Assembly (NCBI RefSeq): GCF_030563405.1
Contig: NZ_CP130748.1
Location: forward strand, 2,604,001 to 2,668,000
Length of the DNA stretch: 64,000 nucleotides
Reading direction: 5' to 3'
DNA from: Vibrio sp. SNU_ST1
GTDB lineage: Bacteria; Pseudomonadota; Gammaproteobacteria; Enterobacterales; Vibrionaceae
The translations under genes were made by a program, and so were the position numbers. Each line of letters starts with the position of its first letter. Position 1 is the first letter of the stretch. Below the pieces are notes generated by a model. It did no database searches. It had not been told where the DNA came from and saw nothing but the letters and a program-made list of their open reading frames with translations. Of the stretch, positions 56,691 through 64,000 are shown piece by piece.

Positions 56691-57485
56691 ATGGACAGTC
56701 TTATTGCGATCGCAGCAGCCTTTCTTTATACAATGGCGATTTTCACGATCATTCCAGGTCTCGTGCACCAAACAGGAATCCGTGTAAAAACGGTGTTTAT
56801 CAGCGCATTACTTGCTTTAGCTTTCCATGCTTGGTTGCTTGGCGATTTAATCTTTAATGCCAGTGGTCAAAACCTCAGTATCTTAAACGTTGCTTCTTTA
56901 ATCAGTTTAATCATATCTGTGGTCATGAGCGGTGCTATGCTCAAAACCCGTTTGTGGTTCATCTTGCCTGTTGTTTATAGCTTCGCTGCTCTAAATCTAA
57001 TGGCTGCCACTTTTCTTCCTAGCACCTTCATCAAACACTTAGAGAATGACCCAAAGCTGTTGCTACACATATCTTTAGCTCTGTTCTCATACGCGACACT
57101 TACCATCGGTGCGCTATACGCTATGCAACTCGCGTGGCTAGATCACAAACTTAAAAAGAAAAAAGCGTTAGTAATAAATCCTAACCTACCTCCTTTAATG
57201 ATGGTGGAAAGACAGCTTTTCAAGATCATTTTAATCGGTAATGGTTTGTTAACAGGTACTTTATTAACTGGACTTATCTTCGTACAAGATATGTTTGCTC
57301 AAGGTAAAGCACATAAAGCGGTATTGTCTTTTATAGCTTGGGTTATCTATTCCATCCTTCTGTGGGGCCACTATCAGAAAGGTTGGCGTGGGCAAAAAGT
57401 CACATGGTTTGCCCTTGCGGGTGCCACCATGCTCACATTAGCTTACTTCGGTAGCCGCTTCGTTCAGGAAATAATCCTGAATTAA
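56691..57485 (+). CDS. Cytochrome c assembly (CcsA/CcmC-type) inner-membrane protein, YpjD-like
   Basis: This 264-aa membrane protein has about eight hydrophobic segments and the E. coli YpjD layout, including a tryptophan-rich stretch AWVIYSILLWGHYQKGWRGQ near residues 225-244. It is divergent from ffh and followed by a CNNM protein, the same neighbourhood as ypjD-yfjD in E. coli. The precise role is unproven. Related proteins handle haem for cytochrome c maturation. ATG 56682 is an alternative start. A TATAAT at 56654-56659 could be its -10. Confidence 0.82.
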   Translation: MDSLIAIAAAFLYTMAIFTIIPGLVHQTGIRVKTVFISALLALAFHAWLLGDLIFNASGQNLSILNVASLISLIISVVMSGAMLKTRLWFILPVVYSFAALNLMAATFLPSTFIKHLENDPKLLLHISLALFSYATLTIGALYAMQLAWLDHKLKKKKALVINPNLPPLMMVERQLFKIILIGNGLLTGTLLTGLIFVQDMFAQGKAHKAVLSFIAWVIYSILLWGHYQKGWRGQKVTWFALAGATMLTLAYFGSRFVQEIILN

Positions 57486-57612
57486 TCTGTATAATGAAGG
57501 CAAGGTCTCACACACCTTGTCTTTAAAATATTGAGTACGATACATTCAATTGACATCTCGACCATGTTCGGTCATAAATTAATCAAGATACACAAAAAGG
57601 AAAAGAATAGTT

Positions 57613-58884
57613 TTGGACGACATATCAACGGGTATCTTATTTGCGCTACTCGCGTGTCTCATTGTAATTTCTGGTTATTTCTCTGGTTCCGAAACGGGCA
57701 TGATGTCCTTGAACCGCTACCGTTTAAAGCACTTGGCCAATACGGGCCATAAAGGTGCCAAACGCGTAGAAAAACTTCTAAGTCGCCCAGACAGATTGAT
57801 TGGCCTTATTCTCATCGGCAACAATCTCGTCAATATTCTTGCATCCGCGATCGCGACTATTCTTGGTATGCGTATCTACGGAGACATCGGCGTTGCAATC
57901 GCAACCGGAGCCCTGACCCTAGTGATCCTCGTGTTTGCTGAGGTTACACCAAAAACCATCGCTTCTCTTTTCCCTGAACGAGTTTCTTACGCCAGCAGTA
58001 TTCTATTGATAATACTGATGAAGGTGTTATCTCCATTGGTTATCTTGGTCAACTTTATTACCAATGGCTTCATTCGTATCTTAGGCGTTCAAGCCAACCA
58101 TGATGCAACCGATCATCTAAGCTCAGAAGAACTCAGAACGGTAGTAAATGAAGCGGGTAGCCTAATACCACAGCGTCACCAAGATATGTTGGTGTCTATT
58201 CTCGATTTAGAACACGTCACCGTGAATGACATAATGGTGCCTAGGAATGAAATCACTGGCATCGACATCAATGACGACTGGAAATCGATCGTGCGTCAGC
58301 TCACTCATTCACCTCATGGTCGCATCGTGCTGTACCGTGATCAGATAGATGAAGTGGTTGGCATGCTGAGGCTACGTGAAGCTTATCGCTTGATGCTCGA
58401 AAAGAACGAATTCAATAAAGAGACCCTGCTGCGTGCTGCAGATGAGATCTACTTTATTCCGGAATCGACACCGCTTAATACCCAACTGCTTAAATTCCAA
58501 CGCAACAAACAGCGTATCGGTTTGATTGTTGACGAGTATGGCGATATTAACGGTTTGGTTACCCTCGAAGATATTCTCGAAGAGATCGTGGGAGAATTTA
58601 CGACTTCAATCGCACCAAGTTTATCTGAAGAGATCACACCGCAAAGCGATGGTAGCTTCTTGATTGAAGGCAGCGCTAATATCCGAGATATCAACAAAGG
58701 TTTGCAGTGGGCACTGCCTACCGATGGACCAAGAACACTTAATGGTTTGATACTGGAGCATCTTGAAGATATTCCAGAGAGTCACCTGAGTGTTCAGGTT
58801 GCCAGTCACCCAATGGAAATCGTTGAACTCGAAGAGAACCGCATCAAGCTGGTGCGTGTGTTTCCGCAGATCGTAAACGGATAA
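57613..58884 (+). CDS. CNNM/HlyC-CorC family membrane protein (YfjD-like)
   Basis: This 423-aa protein has an N-terminal DUF21/CNNM membrane domain (about 1-180, GYFSGSETGMMSLNRYRLKHL). A pair of CBS domains follows (about 205-325, IMVPRNEITGID and LVTLEDILEEIVGEF), then a CorC-HlyC domain (about 345-420). Homologues are linked to Mg2+/Co2+ homeostasis. The start is the TTG at 57613 (MDDISTGILF), supported by alignment with E. coli YfjD and AAGGA about 11 nt upstream. Confidence 0.9.
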   Translation: MDDISTGILFALLACLIVISGYFSGSETGMMSLNRYRLKHLANTGHKGAKRVEKLLSRPDRLIGLILIGNNLVNILASAIATILGMRIYGDIGVAIATGALTLVILVFAEVTPKTIASLFPERVSYASSILLIILMKVLSPLVILVNFITNGFIRILGVQANHDATDHLSSEELRTVVNEAGSLIPQRHQDMLVSILDLEHVTVNDIMVPRNEITGIDINDDWKSIVRQLTHSPHGRIVLYRDQIDEVVGMLRLREAYRLMLEKNEFNKETLLRAADEIYFIPESTPLNTQLLKFQRNKQRIGLIVDEYGDINGLVTLEDILEEIVGEFTTSIAPSLSEEITPQSDGSFLIEGSANIRDINKGLQWALPTDGPRTLNGLILEHLEDIPESHLSVQVASHPMEIVELEENRIKLVRVFPQIVNG

Positions 58885-58941
58885 AGGCGACTAATTACAT
58901 GAAAGTAACCAACTGAGTTACCAACTAAGTCCCTCTACAAC

Positions 58942-58972
58942 AAAAGGCCCGGTTCATTGAACCGGGCCTTTT
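58942..58972. terminator. Bidirectional terminator between yfjD-like gene and luxS
   Basis: AAAAGGCCCGGTTC-ATT-GAACCGGGCCTTTT is a perfect 14-bp stem between convergent genes. Confidence 0.95.
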
Positions 58973-59044
58973 AGTATCAAACTCGCTCTGCCTCTAGATT
59001 GAAATGTATCTAGAGTGAAGCGCATCTAAAGTAAAGAAAAGTGA

Positions 59045-59563
59045 TTAGTCGATTTTAAGCTCTTGAAGCATCGACTCTGGTAATGCCAATTCATCATTTT
59101 TGTTTACAGAGATACCTGCAGCAATGATGACATTAGCAATCTCTTTCGCTTCATCCAAAGAGTGCATCGCAGCTGTACCACATTGGTATTCATTCAACTC
59201 AGGGATCTTATTCTGATTCTCAACTTTCAATACGTCTTTCATAGCCGCTAACCAAGCGTCAGCCACTTGCTGCTCAGAAGGCGTACCAATCAAGCTCATG
59301 TAGAAACCTGTACGACAACCCATCGGTGAAATATCAATGATCTCAACCGTAGAACCATTGAGATGAGCACGCATGAATCCAGCGTATAAGTGCTCTAGAG
59401 TATGGATACCTCTCTCAGATAGGATATCTTTGTTTGGCGCAGTAAAACGCAGGTCAAACACCGTTATAGTGTCCCCTTTTGGGGTTTGCATTGTTTTAGC
59501 AACACGAACTGCTGGTGCGTTCATGCGTGTGTGATCAACAGTGAAACTATCTAATAAAGGCAT
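59045..59563 (-). CDS. luxS: S-ribosylhomocysteine lyase (AI-2 synthase)
   Basis: This 172-aa metalloenzyme splits S-ribosylhomocysteine to homocysteine and DPD, the AI-2 precursor. Metal ligands H54 and H58 lie in HTLEH with catalytic E57, and C128 in [10 protein letters not shown] is the third ligand. C83 in MGCRTGFY is the catalytic Cys. It has the standard length. It lies downstream of gshA, as in other gammaproteobacteria. It feeds the LuxP/LuxQ arm of the circuit that ends at the LuxR-type regulator at 36134. Confidence 0.98.
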   Translation of the reverse strand: MPLLDSFTVDHTRMNAPAVRVAKTMQTPKGDTITVFDLRFTAPNKDILSERGIHTLEHLYAGFMRAHLNGSTVEIIDISPMGCRTGFYMSLIGTPSEQQVADAWLAAMKDVLKVENQNKIPELNEYQCGTAAMHSLDEAKEIANVIIAAGISVNKNDELALPESMLQELKID

Positions 59564-59587
59564 TACTATTCTCCATGACGGTTGGCT

Positions 59588-60241
59588 TTAAAAAAACCAA
59601 CTTCGATTGTCTTCTAGTTCTTGACGGCACTGTTTAAGTTGCCATCCATAATCTTTTGCTTGCTGTTCGACTTTGCGAGCCACCTTAATCAACGATGGTT
59701 TGCTGTTGTATGATTTGCGCTTATAGCCACCACGGCCTTCATGATAAGCCAGGTATTGGTTATACGGGTCCCATAATGAGATCCCTAACTGACGGCGCGT
59801 CTCGCTGGTGTACCAACCGATGAACATTAATGCATCATCAAAGTTGGTTCTCGAACCACCGTTATTGGTCGCCTTTTGGAAGTCTTCCCAAGCAGGGTCT
59901 TGGGCTTGTGCATAACCGTAGGCACTGCTTACACGCCCCCAAGGAATAAAACCAAGAATGTAATCTTTAGGCGGGCGCGCATCATGACGAAAGCTGCTCT
60001 CTTGTTTCACAAAAGCCATCGCGACGTTAATCGGTGTGCCCCACTCATCTTGCATATCGAGTGCATCTTCATACCACGAAGGGTGCTCTCTGAAGATGCT
60101 ACATATATTATCTTGCTGCTTAGGTGGAGGCGTCGCACATCCAACTAATAGGCTAGAGACAACACCAACAGTCACGACAGGTAACCATTTTCCACCCACA
60201 TGAGTAGACTGGCCTAATAAGGCTTGCTTCCTTTCCACCAA
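59588..60241 (-). CDS. Lipoprotein with lytic-transglycosylase-like (SLT) domain
   Basis: This 217-aa predicted lipoprotein has a hydrophobic stretch VVTVGVVSSLLVGC at about 22-35 ending in a lipobox with Cys35. The remainder resembles SLT goose-type domains: the candidate catalytic Glu in AFVKQESSFRHDAR, then SAYGYAQAQDPAWEDF and YLAYHEG. It probably trims or binds peptidoglycan from the membrane, though activity is inferred. The annotated start is a TTG at 60241. A GTG at 60199 (GGKWLPVV) would give a more standard signal peptide. It lies 7 nt after gshA, so co-transcribed. Confidence 0.8.
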   Translation of the reverse strand: MVERKQALLGQSTHVGGKWLPVVTVGVVSSLLVGCATPPPKQQDNICSIFREHPSWYEDALDMQDEWGTPINVAMAFVKQESSFRHDARPPKDYILGFIPWGRVSSAYGYAQAQDPAWEDFQKATNNGGSRTNFDDALMFIGWYTSETRRQLGISLWDPYNQYLAYHEGRGGYKRKSYNSKPSLIKVARKVEQQAKDYGWQLKQCRQELEDNRSWFF

Positions 60242-60248
60242 AGTCTCG

Positions 60249-61829
60249 CTATGCTTTTAGATACGAAAAATAATCCGTCAAGAAGCTATCAAAATCTTGC
60301 GTGCTTGCTTCTTCACTTTGTTGCTGAGCAGTGACAGAGCGTTGAACTTCTGCTTCCATCAACTCAGCTGAGTAAACTTTATATTGGTGTGCTTTGTGTT
60401 GCTGAGCGTACGTTTTTCCATACGCACAGCCAACTTTACCCAAGCCACCTAATTTTTTGGTCTCTTCTAGCAACTGGCCAGAAATGGTCAGCTCTGGGTT
60501 ATCAATCCAACCTTCAAGCGTATCGCACGTTTCTTGGTATGCACGCCCACCTTGCTCAGCATCCATCAACTCAGCGATAACTCGAAGATCTTTGAATACA
60601 TTTTTAGCCCAGTCTTGCAGAGACAGTCTTTCGCCATCACAACCAATCTTGAGCTCTAAACCAACCTGACGACCTTCTAAGATCACCTTATTCCAGTTAT
60701 CGCGCCAGCATTCAAGCTCGCAGTTATCCATCTCAGCAGAGTCTGATAACACGCTCCACGTTAAGAATAGATCTAAGAAGCGAACTTGCTGTTCATTGAT
60801 ACCAATTGAACTGAATGGATTTACGTCTAAAGAGCGAACCTCGATGTACTCAACACCAGCACGAGCCAGTGCTTCAGATGGTTTCTCGCCACTTTTCGCC
60901 ACACGCTTAGGACGGATTGGAGCATAAAGCTCATTCTCAATTTGCAGTACGTTGCTATTTAGCTGACGGTATTCCCCATCAACCTTAGTGCCAATCTCCG
61001 CGAATTCTTCAGATGGTGTGCGAATCGCTTGATTCAAACCTTCAAGGTATTGGTCTAGGCTGTTGAAACCAATCTTCAATACACTTTGCGCACTGTTGGT
61101 GTAACCAAGGTCACTTAAGCGCAATGCCGTTGCTTTGGGTAGATACAGTGTTTCTCCAACCTTTTCAAAAGGTAGGTTGGTTTCTCTTCCTTTGATAAAA
61201 GAAGAACATAGCGCAGGTGAAGCACCGAAGAAGTATGGGATTAACCAACCAAAGCGGTAGTAATTACGAATCAAACCGAAGTACGCATCTGATTTAGCTT
61301 CGCAACGCGCTTCTTCGGTTTGCTCTCCAAACAGACTGTCCCAAAAGCTTTCTGGGAAAGAGAAGTTGAAGTGAACACCCGAAATAATCTGCATCAGACT
61401 ACCGTAGCGACGCTTTAGGCCTTCACGATATAGCGTCTTCATCTTACCGTTGTTAGAAGTACCGTATTGCGCTAGCTGAATGTAATCTTCACTCCCCACA
61501 TAACAAGGCATAGAGAGTGGCCACAGCTTTTCGCCGTCTAACTTGGTTTGCGTGAAGTGATGGATATCAGACAACTGATTCAAAAGCGTCGGAACGTCGT
61601 TAGAAACAGGCGTGATAAACTCCAGTAGCGACTCAGAGAAATCGGTCGTTACCCATTCGTTCATCAACGCAGATCCTAAAGCCTTAGGGTGCGGCCCAGT
61701 AGCAAGATGCCCATCTTCCGTGTAGCGCAATGTTTCCCTTTCAACACCACGACCAAATTGAGAGAAGGTCTTAGGGTTGGTTGCAACTTGCTTTAGTCGC
61801 GCAGCAAAATCAGTCAAAATTCTGTTCAC
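60249..61829 (-). CDS. gshA: Glutamate-cysteine ligase
   Basis: This 526-aa gammaproteobacterial-type (GshA class I) enzyme catalyses the first, rate-limiting step of glutathione synthesis. Visible hallmarks are [12 protein letters not shown] near the N-terminus, [12 protein letters not shown] around residue 145 and [12 protein letters not shown] near residue 330. It is followed by the lipoprotein and luxS on the same strand. The gshA-luxS linkage is also found in E. coli. Confidence 0.97.
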   Translation of the reverse strand: MNRILTDFAARLKQVATNPKTFSQFGRGVERETLRYTEDGHLATGPHPKALGSALMNEWVTTDFSESLLEFITPVSNDVPTLLNQLSDIHHFTQTKLDGEKLWPLSMPCYVGSEDYIQLAQYGTSNNGKMKTLYREGLKRRYGSLMQIISGVHFNFSFPESFWDSLFGEQTEEARCEAKSDAYFGLIRNYYRFGWLIPYFFGASPALCSSFIKGRETNLPFEKVGETLYLPKATALRLSDLGYTNSAQSVLKIGFNSLDQYLEGLNQAIRTPSEEFAEIGTKVDGEYRQLNSNVLQIENELYAPIRPKRVAKSGEKPSEALARAGVEYIEVRSLDVNPFSSIGINEQQVRFLDLFLTWSVLSDSAEMDNCELECWRDNWNKVILEGRQVGLELKIGCDGERLSLQDWAKNVFKDLRVIAELMDAEQGGRAYQETCDTLEGWIDNPELTISGQLLEETKKLGGLGKVGCAYGKTYAQQHKAHQYKVYSAELMEAEVQRSVTAQQQSEEASTQDFDSFLTDYFSYLKA

Positions 61830-61916
61830 TTATCTTATATTGTTCTTATTAGAACTATCATAAATTAGGTTGGAGGAGAAAAGTAGAATCTCTTCCCTCC
61901 CCCTTTAATGTGTACT

Positions 61917-64000
61917 CTAACGAATGATTTCAAGCTCTTCTATTGGAATATCTAACTTTTCTAATTGAGGGCGCAGCGAAGTCGCGTCACCAACAACAAT
62001 TATTTGATAATCATTCGGGTCAAACCATTTCTTCGAGAGCTCATTTAAAGTCTCTTTTGAAACCGTTTCTACTATCTGGTTGCGCTGCTGTAGGTAGTCG
62101 TCATCAAGGCTCAGCGCAACAATATTACTCAACAATCCAGCCTTTTGGCTTGGTGTTTCGTATTTAAGCGCATCTTGTTGACCGACGGCAAGGCGCATAA
62201 ATTTCACCTCTTCGTCAGTTAATCCACTCTGACTAAATTCATTTAGCTCAGCAATAAACTCTTGAATCGATGGAACCGTCGCATTGGCTCTAACTTGAGC
62301 ACTAAACACTACCGCACCAGTTTCACGCGTACTCGCAAAGTATCCGCTTGCACCGTAAGTGTAGGCTTTGTCTTCACGCAGGTTCTGGTTGATACGGCTA
62401 TTGAAGTTACCGGCTAAATTAAAGTTAGCCAATTGACTTAAATACAATTCACCGGTCGCATCAAACGGTAACCCTTTACGAACTAAGCGTACAATACTTT
62501 GTGGTGCTCCCGGCTTATCCACTAAGTACAAGTTCTGGCCCGAAAGCTCCTTGATGATCTGTGGACGAGTGAGTGGTGCAGCGTCACCTTGCCATTCTTC
62601 AAAGAACTGAAGCTGCTTTCCAACCTCCTCCTTCGAGATGTCCCCTACAATAACAATATTAGCTCCCTCAGGAGTATAGTGCTGACTGTAAAACAGTTTT
62701 ACATCGTCTAGAGTTAACGATTCTAGAGAGTCCTTGGTGCCATCACTCGCTCGACCAAAAACAGTGCTACCGAACAACACTTCTCGGGTTGCTTGAGAAG
62801 CCATCCAGCTCGGTTGTTGATGCTGGTAGACTACGCCTTCTAACATCTGACTCTTAACGCGTTGGAAATCTTGAACATCAAACTTAGGCTCGAATAGAAC
62901 TTCTTGCACGATAGCTAAGGTTTGAGGTAGGTTTTTCTCTAACGTCGAGACTGAAATATCTGTGGTATAGCTGCCGGCACTAATGCTAACGCTACTACCA
63001 AGCTTATCTAAGGTAGCCTGTAACTCTTCAACCGTTCGTTTAGTCGAACCTTCTTCCATCATCGATGCAGTTAGATTCGCCAAACCCTCTTGACCTTTAC
63101 CAACATAGCGCTCACCCGCAGGGAGTTGAATCTGTAGCTGCACTGTCGGCGTTTCGCTGGTCACAGTACCAATCAAGTCAGTACCATTAGCAAAATGCAT
63201 GCGATACAGCTCAGGCATGGTCGCTTCAACACCAAAGTTCACTTCAGGCATCACGCTGCGATCAAATGTGTTCGGTGCCTTTCTGAAATCCAATTGTTCT
63301 TCTGTCACCTTGCTGTATTCAGGAAGGGTACGAGCAGGAGTGCTAAATGTAGCCTCGCGAACCGCTAAATCGAGTTTTTTCTTAGGAACCACACTCAAGG
63401 TAACCTTGTGCTTACCTTCGATAAAATCTTGATACGCCTTGCTTACGCTTTCAGGGGTAACAGCTCGGATTTGATCGAGTTGTGATTCAATACGATCAGG
63501 CTGGCCATAGAAGGTTTGATTTGACGCGAGCTGTGAAACCTTGCCTCTAACACTTTGCAGTGCAAACACCGCATTCGCTTCAGCCATGCCGGTAATTTGA
63601 TCTAGACGATCTTGTTCCACACCACCTTTCGAGAATTGTTCTAGGGTTTCCATCAGTTCTTTATTTAGAACTGTCAAATCCCCTTTTTCACCTGAGTCCC
63701 CCATCGCATAGACATACATAGTACAAGCGAGCTCAGCACAATCGTGGAAAGAGCCTGCACTCACCGCTTTTTGCGTTTTTACAAGGTTTTGGTACAGATA
63801 ACTGTTGGTCCCTGAACCTAACACGTTAGACAGCGCATTCAGTGAAGCTTGCGTATCTTCACCCCGGTAGGTTGTTGGCCAACCAACAAGCACCATCGGC
63901 TGACGAACGTTGTCTTCTAAGGTGATGTACTTATCTTCTGCTAGAACAGCTGGTTGCTTCTCAGCAGCCTTAACTTCCGGACCTTGAAGGATTGGGCCAA
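61917..64000 (-). CDS. M16 family zinc peptidase, partial (C-terminal two thirds)
   Basis: The frame is open to the window edge, so the N-terminus, including the HxxEH zinc motif of the first domain, lies outside. The 694 visible residues cover the end of the first M16 unit and a second inactive-type M16 repeat with LPAGERYVGKGQEGLANLTASMMEEGST, NIVIVGDIS, and RINQNLREDKAYTYGASG. Family members are large two-repeat periplasmic peptidases (pitrilysin/PqqL-like). The ATG at 63896 is internal, not a start. Confidence 0.9.
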   Translation of the reverse strand, partial: GPILQGPEVKAAEKQPAVLAEDKYITLEDNVRQPMVLVGWPTTYRGEDTQASLNALSNVLGSGTNSYLYQNLVKTQKAVSAGSFHDCAELACTMYVYAMGDSGEKGDLTVLNKELMETLEQFSKGGVEQDRLDQITGMAEANAVFALQSVRGKVSQLASNQTFYGQPDRIESQLDQIRAVTPESVSKAYQDFIEGKHKVTLSVVPKKKLDLAVREATFSTPARTLPEYSKVTEEQLDFRKAPNTFDRSVMPEVNFGVEATMPELYRMHFANGTDLIGTVTSETPTVQLQIQLPAGERYVGKGQEGLANLTASMMEEGSTKRTVEELQATLDKLGSSVSISAGSYTTDISVSTLEKNLPQTLAIVQEVLFEPKFDVQDFQRVKSQMLEGVVYQHQQPSWMASQATREVLFGSTVFGRASDGTKDSLESLTLDDVKLFYSQHYTPEGANIVIVGDISKEEVGKQLQFFEEWQGDAAPLTRPQIIKELSGQNLYLVDKPGAPQSIVRLVRKGLPFDATGELYLSQLANFNLAGNFNSRINQNLREDKAYTYGASGYFASTRETGAVVFSAQVRANATVPSIQEFIAELNEFSQSGLTDEEVKFMRLAVGQQDALKYETPSQKAGLLSNIVALSLDDDYLQQRNQIVETVSKETLNELSKKWFDPNDYQIIVVGDATSLRPQLEKLDIPIEELEIIR

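Overview
The window looks like chromosome 1 of a marine Vibrio. The evidence is a HapR/LuxR/SmcR-type quorum-sensing master regulator, luxS, a Vibrio-style chitin-oligosaccharide operon (GH9 glucosaminidase, glucosamine kinase, GH20, chitobiose phosphorylase, hexose-phosphate mutase), pilABCD next to nadC/ampD, and gene orders typical of Vibrionaceae. Some short repeats recall what I remember of the V. splendidus group, but species-level placement is an inference. Nearly everything is core genome. I see no tRNA, rRNA, insertion sequence, prophage, integron, CRISPR array or defence island, and no clear candidate for an undescribed multi-gene system. The most interesting signals are intergenic.

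Layout: 1-7540, chitin disaccharide catabolism (+), closed by a strong terminator. 7586-11537, Fbp-type iron ABC transporter (-) with a Fur-like box. 11589-13409, glnK-amtB (-) with a sigma-54 promoter and an NtrC-like palindrome embedded in the yacL terminator. 13518-16743, yacL and acnB, with an ERIC repeat touching the acnB stop codon. 17016-24288, patatin/beta-barrel phospholipase, mrcB and hrpB (-). 24323-30426, sfsA, dksA, gluQ, pcnB-folK and panBC (+). 30584-32273, yadGH exporter (-). 32595-35172, divergent SulP transporter and beta-carbonic anhydrase. 35266-36739, hpt (-) and the LuxR-type regulator (+), followed by a seven-copy heptanucleotide repeat. 36955-44346, lpd, aceF, aceE and pdhR (-), with a second ERIC touching the lpd stop and two PdhR boxes upstream of pdhR. 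44645-46219, divergent ampD and nadC. 46474-52427, pilABCD, coaE, zapD and yacG (+). 52490-52810, a gene-free mosaic of small palindromes. 52874-56490, rplS-trmD-rimM-rpsP and ffh (-). 56691-58884, ypjD-like and yfjD-like membrane proteins (+). 59045-64000, luxS, an SLT-like lipoprotein, gshA and a truncated M16 peptidase (-).

How the genes work together: the first operon converts chitobiose-type sugars to GlcN-6-P and GlcNAc-6-P, and the pyruvate dehydrogenase cluster and acnB carry carbon into and through the TCA cycle. The two ERIC copies sit at equivalent places behind acnB and lpd, each followed by an intrinsic terminator. LuxS makes the AI-2 precursor and the LuxR-type protein is the output regulator of the same quorum-sensing network, whose 5' leader carries a plausible Qrr sRNA pairing site. 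The pil genes encode the competence/attachment type IV pilus, which in Vibrio is functionally tied to chitin. Several translation starts were moved to better-supported codons (chbP, acnB, yacL, yadH, sulP, luxR, pdhR, nadC, pilD, coaE, zapD, ffh, ypjD).
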